64,000 nucleotides of DNA from Opisthocomus hoazin (lineage: Eukaryota > Chordata > Aves > Opisthocomiformes > Opisthocomidae), in contig NC_134421.1 in NCBI RefSeq assembly GCF_030867145.1, positions 24,683,979 to 24,747,978 on the forward strand. The letters run 5' to 3'. Both the position numbers and the translations under genes were made by a program. Positions 44,638 through 57,350 of this stretch are shown here, piece by piece (position 1 is the first letter of the stretch; the number at the start of each line of letters is the position of its first letter). The notes beneath the pieces were generated by a model that made no database searches, was not told the origin of the DNA, and was given only the letters and a program-made list of their open reading frames with translations.

Positions 44638-46030
44638 GCTCCCACCACCTCCCTTCTGTCTGTTTCACGGGATCACTCCTCAATGGTTTCTCTTTGGCAG
44701 TGATAAAGCAAACACAGCTTTCTCTTTTTCTGGCCTATGCTATCAAAAAGCAGCTGCCAGCGCAGGCTAGGAAAGGTTACACAGTACAGCATCGGCTATC
44801 GCGAAGGGAGGGAACGTGGTGAGCTCTCCGGGCAGGACTGTGGTGACCAGGCGGCCAGTGGGCAGTGCGCTCATCCCCACTCAGGCAGTGGCTTGGCTCC
44901 GAGGACTTCCAGAGGGGTAGGGGAAGGCTGGACAGGCTGAGCACGTGTTCTCCAGACACCGGAACTGTCCTGCTTCCCTCTCTGCTTTCGGATCTGTGAC
45001 ATGCGTCTTTGTCTTCAGTGAAGACTGATTATTTTCGTTTGTTTGTTTTAATTTAGAGGAGCCAAAGAAAGAGATTTCAGCTTAGTGTATTTGGAGTACT
45101 TGTTTGCTGGGAGCTTGGTAGTATTCTACTTGATCGATGTAAATATTTAATCTTAAATGGATTTGCAATTCTTTTTTTTTGAATTCACATGTATTCAAGA
45201 AATCAATCCAAGGGACATCTGTGTTTTTGTTCTCTTCATAAATTCTGCTTTATTTGTTTGTTCTTTATTTTTTTTAATTGAAAAGAATATATTTGCAGCA
45301 TGCTTAATTTTATTGTTCAACTGAAGCAAGGTTTCCATGAGGGAGAAATGACAATGGTGAGAAGTTTTCAAATCATGTTTTGTGAGCAAGTACCGTCTCT
45401 TTCATATATCTTTTTCTTGTGGTGATTTTTTTTCTCACACTCTTGGTGTAGTTTCCACATGATATATATTTTTTAAATTAAATTAATTTTTTGCCTTACC
45501 TTTTGTAAATAGATCATCTGGGAAGAGGTTTGTCTTTGAATGCGAAAGATTTTTGATCACTTTTTAAAACTTTCGGATGTGCTAAGCAGTGCATTACCTC
45601 TGTACAAATTCTTCAGGGAGCTTCACCTCAAATGCAATATTTTGCGTCTTTTTCTTTTTTTGTACAAAACTGGAAGTATGTGTGAGCATTTGTACCTGCG
45701 TGTACACACAGTGAACCTGCACACTGTTGCCAATAAGGGAGAGTCTAATTCACGGTGTAAAAGTTTTAAGATGGAATTTATTATAAGAATGTAAAACCTT
45801 AAATTATTAATAAATAAATAACTATTTTTGGCTATTGAGAACCCGGCTGGTTTATTCCTTCTTTCCCTCTGTGTGGGTGTGGTTAATTGCACTTACACAT
45901 ATGGTTATGTTTAAAGGTAATGATTGCTTTCAATAGCTTTTATACAGCTGCTCAGACAATAAAGCCTTGATTTCCCCTTTGGTCCGCTGGTGCCTAACTG
46001 AATAAACTGGATTCTTGTCTTGATTTGGTG
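44638..46030 (+). other. DUSP6: DUSP6 3' UTR
   Basis: About 1.3-1.4 kb, AU-rich after 45,000. Exact TGTAAATA Pumilio-type elements lie at 45138-45145 and 45504-45511, and ATTTA-type AU-rich words lie around them, for example near 45143-45150 and 45250. Polyadenylation signals: an overlapping AATAAATAAATAA at about 45809-45821, AATAAA at 45958-45963 and AATAAA at 46001-46006. Human DUSP6 mRNA is short-lived and reported to respond to Pumilio and AU-rich-element proteins, which fits these sites. The exact end is not fixed. Confidence 0.75.
45958..46006 (+). terminator. DUSP6: Distal DUSP6 polyadenylation signals
   Basis: Two canonical AATAAA hexamers at 45958-45963 and 46001-46006, 38 bases apart. 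GT/T-rich sequence follows the second (TTCTTGTCTTGATTTGGTG), as expected of a downstream element. Confidence 0.6.
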
Positions 46031-46124
46031 AAGGGAATGCTTTTGAAGGACTTCAGGTTAATTGCAAAAGACTCTGGCATCCCTTTGCTACCCCAGGGAT
46101 GCACCTAACCCTGGGCCACAAGGA

Positions 46125-46147
46125 TTTTTTTTTTTTTTTTTTTTTTT
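46125..46147. repeat. Homopolymer T23
   Basis: Uninterrupted run of 23 T about 120 bases past the last DUSP6 polyadenylation signal. Confidence 0.9.
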
Positions 46148-46890
46148 AAGAGTAAGAAGCTTTTTTCTAGGGTTTGTTTACAGGTTTTGGCCACTTTTGT
46201 TACAGATGTCAGGAGATGGGTTCATGTCTTCCTTATCTGTGTGGCAGGAAATCATTTCACAGAGATCCATCAACAGTCTGCAGCCTGTAAATGATTTTTC
46301 TATTGCTGTGCAGCTACGTTGCAACTGAACAGGTGAAGGTAAGGAGGAAAAGTCAATACGTACCCTTAGTCACCTCATTTCTTCTTTGGACCCTTCAAGT
46401 AATCCTGCCTCTGCAGCAGGAAAAAGGGGGATTATAGCAATTGCAAAACTTCCTGCTGCAGTTTATTAACATCCTTCCTGATGAGAGGTGGCCCAGGGTA
46501 GGGTGGTGCCAAAATCTGCGTGCAGTACCACGGTGACGGGCTGGTGCTGCAGCTGGGGCTGTCGGCTGGGGTTCTGCAGAACTCCTGGCAGGCAGAATGC
46601 ATTTAAGGTAATTTTAGAAACTGCAAGTGTGTGAAATGAAAAGCAAGCAAAACATGGGAAAAAAGTGAGTCAGTGTCTCATGCAGTAGTGGCCTAGATTG
46701 AGTGCATAAACTGTGAAAGTAGAAGTGGGTTGCAGTTAAACTTGGCTTGTGCTAATCCAGTTTTGAACGGTTTCCGCTCTTGGCATTCCCTGTGCTGCTC
46801 TGTTCAAAGTGGAGATTTGCAAGCAGCTCTAGCAATTTCCTGTCCAGCTGCAGCTCAAGCGACTCCCTTGGTTTTTTTCTTTCTCCTGTA

Positions 46891-46919
46891 TTTTTTTGTT
46901 TTGTTTTGTTTTTTGTTTT
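46891..46919. repeat. TTTTG-type simple repeat
   Basis: Several imperfect TTTTG units in a T-rich stretch. Confidence 0.8.
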
Positions 46920-47560
46920 AATACGGCCTGTGGATAATTTTAGCCAGTTTCCTCTTTGTGGATTATTAATCTGCTTTCCTTGTAGAACCTACATAGCTCA
47001 TTCCTACTGTTCTGCTGAAGTCAACAGATGGCCTCCCCGCCACTTCCTCTCGTTTCGCTGTGGGTTTGTTGTCAGGCCACTTCTGAAATTAATAGTGTTT
47101 TCTGGCCGGCTGCCACAGGCCATTACCACAAAGGGGAAGTAACACATCTGAATAGCAGGAAGCCGGGCAGGGTCACAGCGTGAACTGAACCTGTTGAGCG
47201 CAACCGGGCCTCTCCCGTTCGGCAAGTGTCGGGCTCCTCTTCCCTCCCCCTTTTTCATACGCCTTGCACGAGAACGGGCTGGTGCCGAACGCCTCAGCTG
47301 TTTGCACCGGGCAAATATTTCCAGCTGAATGAGTTGCAAATGTGAATTGTGACTAGGTGCCTGTTAAGGTGATGGAGCAGTGTGCAGCCATGTAGCCTAG
47401 GGCAGGAGCGCCTTGGCTTTCTTTGCAAGCTGCTTTGAAAAGTTAGTGCTCACAAGGGCTTCCTGCTTCCTTCCTGCTTCACTGAATGACTAACACCAAA
47501 TGGGTACTTCTGCAATTCATCATTTTTCGGGACAAGCAAGCAAAGACAACCAGCTTTGCT

Positions 47561-47582
47561 CACACACACACACGCACACACA
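47561..47582. repeat. (CA)n microsatellite
   Basis: About eleven dinucleotide units with one CG interruption. Confidence 0.9.
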
Positions 47583-47964
47583 GCAAAGTCAGGCAGAAAA
47601 CTTCTTCCGGATTTTTCCCTGAGTGGGGCCTGAACCAGGGCTGTTAGAAACTCTGGCTGAACTTGAACCAGGATTGGGTGAGAACAACTTTGGTCACAGA
47701 CAAACCCAAGCCAACACTGGAGCCAACCCAAAACCTGGTTCAACCTCTGATTTTGCTCGGGGTGTTTGCACTCACTCATGTGCTGGCGCTTAATTACAAA
47801 TGGTTTGGAGGGAAAAACAGCAAGGGGTCTCAGCAGCAACGCTCACCCTCTCCACACAGGCTCCTGGGTAACTCTGCCCCAGCATGGTGAAGGGAATGGT
47901 TCATGCCACGCGAGCACTTGCCATCTTTTCTGAGGCTGGGCTCTGCTTGTTGATGCAGTCTTGT

Positions 47965-47981
47965 CCCCCGCCCCCCCCCCC
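47965..47981. repeat. C-rich homopolymer tract
   Basis: C5, one G, then C11. Prone to length variation. Confidence 0.85.
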
Positions 47982-48469
47982 TTGGTTCGAAATAACTCGC
48001 TTCCTCTCTCCCCTCCCTCAGTTCAGTCCTTGCTGGGATGGGGCAGAGGTCTCAGGCTTCTGGGGGGTTTGGCAGCTATTGCAGTTCCTCAGCTGGTAAA
48101 GTAATTTGTAAAGGGAAGAATAAATCCTTTGTGCCTGTAGGGACAGGCCTGATGTGTATAGGGGAAAGGGGAGAAATATCCCCCCTTTGCAGCTAAAAAA
48201 ATCACAACCTGCTTCATATTATAATGTGGGAGAGTGAGGTACTGAATTCCTTCAGAAGCTATGGAGATATTAGGAAGGAAAACTGTACCGTCAGGAGCGA
48301 TCAGAGCTTGCTCACACAACCCATCTGTGCCTATAACACAAAGGGTGCCATTGTGTCCCGTGGCAGCCATGTCCCCTTTGCTCTGGTAAGGCCAAGGTTC
48401 CCTTCAGTGTTTGGGTGCACACTGGCTCTTCACTTTCCATTTTCTGTGCGATAATGTTGTGTTGCTCAT

Positions 48470-48800
48470 TGCTCTGGTTCCCCTTCTTGCATTTCCTCTT
48501 TCCCACTCACACCCTTTCAAGCCACTCTATGGCCACCTTCAAAATGTCTTCTACCTCCTTCTGGTTTTTGGTTGTTTTATCCATCGCTTTCTCTTTCCCC
48601 ATTCTCTTTCTTGTCCTTTTTTAATGCTGCACTTCCCCCCTTGCCTTCTTCCATACCTTTTCCTAAGCTCCATGGTCTGTCTGTCCTTTTTAATTTTCTT
48701 ACCTGGTCTTTTTTCCCTCTTACTCTCTTCCTGTTTTTCTCAGGTTTCCTAAATATGCTCCACTTTCTCCCAGCCTTAAGAGTCCCTGTTTCTCTTTGTT
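48470..48800 (+). repeat. Pyrimidine-rich strand-asymmetric tract
   Basis: For about 330 bases the + strand is mostly C and T, with only scattered purines and no simple unit. Open frames here (for example 48411-48752, which starts at TTG) read as Leu/Phe/Ser/Pro-rich and mimic membrane proteins. Confidence 0.6.
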
Positions 48801-51800
48801 TTCACAGTGAAAAATAGGATAAGTCTTGTAGAGTCGGTCAGTTTTAGTGAGCTGTAGAAAAGGTGTATAGAAAAGGAAGAACATACCACTGCTGTCCTCT
48901 TGCCACTGCCAAGCAGATGATCTTATTCCCCACCTCCATTTTCTGTCACTAGATAGGTTTGGCTCTCCGTGGCTTCCCCGGGTCCTCTCTGTATAGCACC
49001 CAGCACCCCACTGCTGCTAACAGGGTAGGTGGGGGTGAGGAAGCAGCCTTTCCCCAGGGCCCATCTGGTGTCACAGGGCACCAAACCCCTCTAAGGAGCA
49101 GGAAGTGGGGAGGAAAGTGGGGAGAGCCCAAAAATGTGGCCGCCAAAGGCAGCTCTACTAGCAAAACTGAAGCCGGGCTTAGCAGTCCTGTGTCTGGAGA
49201 GCATTTCTTCAGCTTCTATGAAAAGCTTATCCAAAAATTTTTCCCTGTTGAGAAGTGTGATGACACTTCATTCAGAGCTCCAGGAAAAACAATTGCCTGT
49301 GAATGTTTACATGAGGCTACAGCTTAGGCCCTCTCTCCACACCACTATAAATCACCAAAAGCTTTGCCCGAGTGAAGACAGTGGAACAAATTGCTAAGCT
49401 CAGCTCAGTACCCCCCTAGACCTTGAATGAGCATGTTCAGCATTGCTCAGTTACCCCAGGGATGCAGGTATGGGGCCAGACCCCTCCGTCACCCAGCAGC
49501 GCATGTGAGCATCTCCTGGGATTCCAGCAAGATGCTGCGTACCAGCAAGGTGGCTGAGTTTGCTCCAAACGCACCTCATCGCCAAAGGGAAATAAAGGCT
49601 AGCCACTGGTGTTTTCTTGTGGCGTGTGGTGACATCGGGGTATACGAACTCTGTCCTTTTCTCCCCGCTCCCTAACAGCCAGAAACGGATGGTGCTGCAC
49701 CGCGTGTCTCCTCGCTTCATTGCCAGATTTGAGAGATAAGCATGTGCTGTAGCTTAGTAGCTAGCACAGGCAGAAAGCTGGTATGGGAGCTGCTCTCCTT
49801 TGAGTAAAGTGCTGTCTCTGTAAGGAAAGGAAAAAAGCATGTTACATGCTTTCTGTCGTTTGTTATCATAGGGATCTGCAAGCACTGAGGGATTCTTGGA
49901 GTGCTCACAGCCATGGCTTTTCCTCATAAGGCAAAGATGAAGGATGTTGACTTACCACAAACACAAGGAGATGATTATCAGATGGAAAGTGGGGGTATGA
50001 AGTCTGTTTAGGAAATATTTCTTAATGACAGAAGCTGCATTCAGGACTATATTTGAGAGATGCAACGGAAAGTGTGCCCAGCTCTACTTCACAGCTGCTA
50101 TCCCTAGGACACAGGAAGCGTGCAGAAATGCTGGCGCTCTCCCATCCCTAGGCTGTTCCAGCACTGCAAATACCAGCGACATAAAACGATGCTACGTGGG
50201 AGGTCTGTTTACCATAATGTGGAGTCCATGGTGGAGCACTTTACTCATTTTTCCAGAGGCACAAGTGTTTTGGAAAGTTCTGCTGCCGAGATCTTCCACC
50301 TTCCTAAATGGGCAATGTGCTTGCTTAACTCCAAGACTTTTATTTAGCAGACTTCTCTGTTTTTCTGTTAAAGCCATGTTTTGGGGCATTACGGAAGTCT
50401 CTTTTTTCATCTTTTTCTCCTGCTGAACTCAACACTGTAGGAAATAAATTCCCATCTGCAACTGAAGACATCTGAAAAATAGATTGATGGCTGACACTTG
50501 GTTTACTCAGGGTAAAAGTGCTTTATAGTCTGAAGCAGTCATTTTTTCCCTTTGCTGGGAAATGATGTCCTTACAAAAACAGACTGGAAGCACTAGTATT
50601 TCTGAAAACACATTAACTGGTCAGTTGGTGAGCTGGACACTCAAATGACGTAAATCAACATAGCTGCAGAGGTGACAAAGCAGAGGCTCCACCACAGACT
50701 GGTGGTCGTAACACTCTTGAACCCCTTGAAGACATTATCTGCCTCTATATAGAGACCATTATAGACATTATTGATTTTTGTAGGTCCCTTTTTCCTGTGT
50801 GCAGTAATATTATAGGATTCTGAACTAGGCATGGAGCTAGAAAGGCAAAACATCTCAATGCGCTGAGAGAGAACTTTTCTTATTATTTTAATAAATGATA
50901 ATTTTAGTGTCCTGGGGACCTACTAACACATAAAAAAATAATTCAGAATCAGCGAGAGTTCAGCTGTTGCTTGATTGATTAGGACCTAAACTGCATTTTC
51001 TGTGTCAGTATTTCTACCACATTCGTTTGAGGGGTCTCCAGGCCAGCCTTGCTCTCTGTGAAGAAATTCAGCCCATGCTGAAGCCCAGCACTGAACTGAT
51101 ATTCCATTCAAGCTTTAGGAATTCAGTAATGCGTGGACCTTGTGCAGGATGTTTTTGTTACAAATACAGACAAAATGTGTCTGATTTCTGGGAATACAAA
51201 CAGGAACAACAAATTAGTCTTTCACACACACCTTTATAATCCCTCACCCAGTTTTTTTGTTTTAAATGAAATTTTGCTGCCTACTGTCTGTGAACAAAGG
51301 CTTTTTTATATTTGCAGATTGCGGTCAGAGTAGACAGCAATTTCTGTTATTAAGGTGGACAAATGCTTCCTCTTGTAAGAGGACTTGCTTTTCAGATGTT
51401 TACAACTTTGTAAGACTTTGTTTGGACTCGAATACAGATGCCTCTGGCTGATTTATAAAGATGAAAAGAAATTAATATCCCTCTGAAAATGTCATCCTAA
51501 AAGACTCGACCATTTTTTTTTCCTAAAGAAAATTCCTTGCTTTTTGTCTGTGTAACAAAATCTGTTACTGTTTCCCTGAACAGCTTTGGCACTCTGTGCC
51601 TGGAGGAAGGGACGCAAAATCTGTCAGGGTGTGTCAGGAATGAGCCTGGCGCTGCTTCCCTGAAAAGCTCAGTTTGCCCAAGATTTGAACAGTTGGAAGA
51701 TGGTGATTTGCACATGGTAAACAACTGCATCTTGAACTTTATAAGTCAGCAGAGAAAAAATTTAGCTGAGCCGACTCCTGGTGTTGAGCTGCAAGCCCCA

Positions 51801-54800
51801 CCAAGCAGCAACGGCGCGGGACTCCCCAACCTTTGCCTCCCCAGTCACTGCTGCCTCTATGAACGCAGCACCCTGGGAGGAGGCAGGGCACATGTGATGT
51901 TGTGTCAGTGAGGTAGAGGATTGTGCAGTAAGTCTGCCCCAAAATGGGTAAGTTCGATTGCACAGCTGTACTGTTTCTGTACCTGAGCAGTACCAATCAC
52001 AACCATCTTCAGTGTCTGTGCACTGTGCAGTGTAAATACTCTACATTCCTGTTTTTGCCAGGCAAAATATGGATGAGTTCAGTTAGCTAAGAACAGTTTT
52101 GGTGTTAGGCAGAGGAGAAAACGCACATCAGCTGACAGAAAGCGGGGCACCTTGGTGGTGTTGCGGGAAACGCGAGAGACGAAGAAATGGAGCTGTTTCT
52201 GGGGTTCAATGGCAGTTAAACTTTGCATGCTTTGAGGTGTCTCAGGTGGCAGCTAGGTGCACAAGTTCTTCTGTAAGCTTCAAAGTGCTTGAGGTTGCAA
52301 CCTTAATAATATTCTTCTAACAGTGTTTTTACTTCATGTCAGCAATACATATTTCAACCTCTCTGTGGAGGTCTAAATGAAAGGCGTTCCTATGGCTTTA
52401 CACAAGAGTAGCAGAGATCACACTCAAGCCCATAGCTTGTTATTACAGTGTTAAGGTTTTAAAAGACCCTGTCGATTACAGTGGAATAAAGTTAACAGGA
52501 TCCATGTTTTTTATACTTCAAAGTGTGTGTAAGCTTCCTTTGGCAGGGATTTTATCATCTGCTATGTTTATACAGTACCTTGGATAATGAGACCTGGTTA
52601 GAGCTATGGAATATTATTGTGGTGTTAATAAAAAAATAAGAGAATTATCTGAGGTCAAAAGAAAATTTCCCTTTTTCCTGAGTCCTGCACAGCCAGACAC
52701 AGTGTGTAGCTTGACTTAAATAATGTACATGTTGCTGTATTCCAGAATGACAGTTCTTATCTACATACTTGGATTGCTGAGTCTTACTACAGAGTTCAGT
52801 GAGCTTATTGCTGTCAGTAAAGTTATTCACACACTTCATAACTATTGGCAAAATCAGACACTGGGACATTCTTTTGGCTGTGGAAGCACATTGCACACTG
52901 CAGGCTGCATAACAATTGATAATATCGATTAATGACTGAAGAAGCCAGGAATTCTTGGGCAAGGCAATTTCTCACATTGCTAGAATTTTCTGAATTAACG
53001 AATGAGCTAAATGTCCTTGTGTTTTGACTGCTTAGCATGAGGGAAGAAGAAACAGTTTTTTTGGGAAGTGCAGAGCCCTCGCACCCTGGGGAGCAGGTCC
53101 CACAGAGGAGCACCAAACAGGAAATTTAGGCAACTCAGCCCTAAGTCACGAGCCACTTAAAAGTCCATCCTACCCTTTCGCTCATCAGAGACCGGACTCA
53201 TAGTTCATGTTGTTGCAGCACTATAAATGGAGTGCCTGAAATAAAGCTGAATTAACACAGAGATGAATCAGGCACAGGAGCCATGCTTGTGAATGCTGTT
53301 ACTTGGAGGGAAAAAAGGAAAAATAGACTTTCTAATGCATTCTTGTAAATATGAGTTACTGTTATTCAAGAAAAACAGAAAAGAACCTGTATTGTTCCAA
53401 AGTGAATGTCAGATGATTCTGTTCCTTGCGCCTTCTACCTACGGTGATGATGAGGATTGATTCTTTCACTGTAGAAGTTTCTACCTCTTTTCGTATCTTA
53501 GGTGTCTGCCTAGAAGTCCCAATTTTGTCAGACAGGTCTTTGATCTGTTGGTAATCACAGACCTGACTGAAGACAGTGAGTTTGCTTCTCTGGGACTCAG
53601 TACTGGATAGTTTAATAAATGGTCTTTTATAAAAAGATAGTAGGAAGCAGACATGGGTTATGGCCCAAGGCAAGGAGTGTGTGACAAAGCTTGAGGAGTA
53701 ATAAAATACTAGGTCTGTGTATGCAAGAACAAGAATATGATGGGCAAGCTATTGTTTGTACAGAAAAAAGTCACCAGACTCGAAGGGAAACAGTCATGGC
53801 CATCACATTGAGATGGAACAGACAGTCAGGGTGCAGGGTACAGCCTGATGCTAGGCCAGGCAATCAGATGACCAGTTGCTACTGAAAAGACAATCTATTC
53901 CCTTTCTCCTTCTCAGTTTTCAGCTGTGTCCTCTTGTTTCTTCCTTTGCTGTCACAAGCACTTGCCTGTCTGCAATGCTCTGCAAAACTTATCAGTATTT
54001 TTTTCTGGTGATCTAGCCCTGATGTAGCACACCATGAGGTCAGAAAAGCATCAGACACAGTGCAATGCCGGGAATAGGAGGATGTGATTAGTGGCAGTAG
54101 AGATATGGACAGAACTGAATCTTTTGGCATTAGCTTGAACTGAGATAGGCTTAGCTATAAAATCCAGCTATGGCCCTACTGTCTGGGCATACAATTAATT
54201 GGAAAGACAGGTTAGGGGGCTTCTGGGCAAGGAAAGTGCTTCCTTATGTCTGCTTTGGTTGGGTGCATGGAAAAAAATCTTCAAGAATTAAAGTGAGATG
54301 GTACCAGAGGGCACACAGACTTGATTTCTTTCCTAAAGGAAACAAGCCTGCAAGACCCTCAAACCAGCTTGCTAACTTCCCCACAGGATAACAGGTGTAT
54401 GAGAAACTACAAGTTCCTCACAGAGAAGGCCAGGTTCTGATTCTCCAGCTTAATTTTCTGTCTATTTTTAGTTCCCATTTTGAACAGACCTTTGTGTAAC
54501 AGCTACAATGTGCTTGTAAATCATATTCTAAAAGCAAATTCTGTCCTAAATGAAGGAGTATTGTGTGGTGTTTTGACGGGCAGTTTTCACTGGTAGCTGC
54601 AAAAAATCATTTTGCAGAGTTAAAGCAGAAAAGAGTGTGGATGGAGGCATTTGAATTAGGAAAGAGGTTTGCACTTCAGCCTGAGAGAAGACCAATTTGT
54701 TATGTTCACATAAATACAGAATTGCTTCATGGTACAGTTACACTGGTTAGTTTAATCTGTGAGGTATTTAAACCAGGCAGAAGTTAACTAGTTTTGATGT

Positions 54801-57000
54801 TGCTGCTAGTGCAGCAGAGAACAATTACTTCTAACCTGAAACTTGAAGAAAAGTATCTCACTGTCTGTTGAACCATGGACACTGCTCCTCTGCTAGGTTT
54901 CAGAAAAAAAAGGCACCCTTCACTTTGGTGGATTTTAGCATTGTTGTCGTGCCATCTATCTGAGGTAATTCACATGGCTATAATTAACATAAAAATGCAC
55001 TTGTCATTTTCTATCTCCATGTCAGAAGAATGCTTCAAAAGAAAAAAAAATTGCTTTGTGTCCATGATTAGTCATCATCACTAATTTATTTCACTCTGAT
55101 ATAATTAAAAGAAAATGTATGCAAAATCTACCCATCACAAAAGCAAGCTATTACTGATGAGACCTGTTTCATTTAGTTCATGTATGGAGAAAGTTTAGAT
55201 TGTCATGAAGTTAATGTCAGCACGGGGTTCCTAAAACCCCTGGAAAAAGCCAACAAAATGACAGAGAGCTAAAGAAGACTGGCTATTGCCTTTTTTTGCT
55301 GAAGAAACTGGATAGTGTCCTTCTGTCCACAGCACAGGGGAGAGCTTTAGGATGCCCCCCTCCTAGGAAGGAAGATGTGGGGCTGGAGACATCTTTCCCT
55401 GTGCACTCAACTGTCCCGCCACAGAGCAGAGAGTTGGTTTTGCTACCATTGGTCTTGTACAGAACACTTTTTCTGCTGTGATGGTACCTACACCAACTTC
55501 CCTGGGAGCCTTCAACTTTGCAGAGGACCCACAAGAGCACCCTTCTGATAACTAGACTTGGAAGCAGAAAGCAGTACCTACTTTACTGTGCTTGGCTTAA
55601 TCCAGCTGGCAACTGCAGCACTTTAAAATACATCTTTGCCCTAATAATTGAACTGCAAGGTAATTCCACTGCTATGCTAATAGCCATCACATACTGAGGG
55701 ATTCCAAAGATACCCCTTGCCTGTGTCAGCCAAAGCATTTCTGTCCATTTCCCGGAAGCGGGGGAGGCAGCCAGGGTGCCGTGGCAGAGCCCAGAGGGAC
55801 CTGGCATGGGAAATAGCTGGCCTCAACATTTCTGCACTTCCACTTCCATATAGGGACTCCAAACCCACTGGCAGCAGCAGGCAGAGGCCTGTTCCCAGTG
55901 AAGGAGGAGAACAAAGTGCCGCCGATCCTGTCGGAGCGGACAGCTTTGATACCGGTGAAGGGGTAGCGGCATGTTTGTTATCCTTGACGGCAGCAAGAGG
56001 AATTAATTTTGGAGTGACTCCATGCTGTGGAATGAAGGCTGCCCTGCTCAGTGACAGATTTCCAGGTAAAATCTGTGATCTTATTTTGAATGATTAAAGA
56101 TTTTCAATGGCTGGGCTCTAATCCTTTGAAAAACTGGAATCTCTCCTCCACCTGTGCTATGTGCATGCAGCGGAGAAACAAAAACCAGCCTCGTGCTATA
56201 TCCAGGATGCTGCACGGACACCGCTGTCTGCTGGAGCACGTTTCCTCCACAGTACGTGGGAGTCTGGGCTTGTTTATCCTTCCGGCCACCCAGCAAGTCC
56301 CATTTGTCCTCAGGACTCTTAAGTCAAGAGCAGAAACCTCTCCATTTCTAATGAATTGTGCACTTGGGCTTTTGGGAGAGAGAATATATTTAAGAAATAG
56401 CTTATTTAATTTAGTAACTCAAACATCTTTAGGAAACAAGGTGGCTCAAATACAAGGTGACATAAAAAATAAGATCTTTTACTTTGCCTTACTGAATAAA
56501 AGAGACTAAAAATAAATTCCCAAATGAAAGTAAGTCAATAGATCCTTTATTGCTAACTATGTTTTCACCTTTTGAAAGAAATGCTCTAGCCTTCCCTTCA
56601 CGTCTTTCATTCAGCTAGTTTTCAGAGCAAAAGCAGTCAATTCTGCATTACCTCAGTGGGACAGTTTTAATTTTAACACTATCTGCCCTGATCTCTCTTT
56701 GTCCAGTTAACATTTCCTTGACCTAGAGTTCAACCCCTTTTACAAAGTAACCTCAGGCTTTGATGGCAGTAATTCTACCTTCACCCCAACTGATTCTGAA
56801 TACACAGCCTGCAGGCCCAAAGGAGAAGATTAGCAGACTTTACTCTAATTACTTGTTATTGTGTAGTTGTTAAAAAAGATTTTGGCTCCAGAAAATGAGG
56901 CTGTAGCCAGACAGAAGTTAGCCTGGGGTTCAAAAGTCTGGCAATCTTTGGCTCCACAGGCCTGTAAAAGCAAAGTGTTGACTGAATGCAAACAGCCTGC

Positions 57001-57350
57001 ATGGTAAGAGGCCCCTTCGGAGGGGGTGACAACAGGCCATCCGTCATGGGAGGCGGCGGGCATCGGAGGAGTCCCTCTAATGACTCCTCGCTGGCCTGTT
57101 AATGGATAGCTCCATTTGATTCCTCTGTTGGTGGGAATGCCAGACTTTGCGATGGCTGCAACGCACAGACCTTCGCGTGTACGCTCTGTTCTTGGGATCT
57201 TCGAAAGGATGAGCCATGTTTGATGCACGGCTGGAAAAAGTCCACCCAGTGCAGTAGGCGCCTGCAACCTACTAACCTACCACTTCTCTTGACTCGCATT
57301 TTAGGTTGGTGTAATTAGCGCCTATCAACAGCTAATGATGGTTGTTACAT
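57001..57350. promoter_or_regulatory. Candidate regulatory element with CpGs and homeodomain sites
   Basis: I count 16 CpG between 57001 and 57340, high for this flank. The end holds GTAATTAGCGCCTATC and CAGCTAATGATGG. The word GCGCCT occurs twice 63 bases apart, in the contexts TAGGCGCCTGCAACCTA and TTAGCGCCTATCAACAG. No coding family is recognised. Function is inferred from composition and motifs only. Confidence 0.3.

Larger units (their letters stand above)
46031..57000. other. Gene-free DNA downstream of DUSP6
   Basis: No coding sequence, RNA gene or LINE recognised. Simple repeats are T23 at 46125-46147, a TTTTG-type repeat at about 46891-46919, (CA)n at 47561-47582 and a C-rich run at 47965-47981. 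A strongly pyrimidine-rich + strand at 48470-48800 keeps several frames open and makes them look hydrophobic. Other frames (up to 140 codons, for example minus 56845-57267) have no recognisable content. Confidence 0.55.

Noticed and set aside
48411-48752. Hydrophobic 113-codon frame resembling a membrane protein
   Set aside because: It starts at TTG, and the Leu/Phe/Ser/Pro content is a by-product of the pyrimidine-rich strand.
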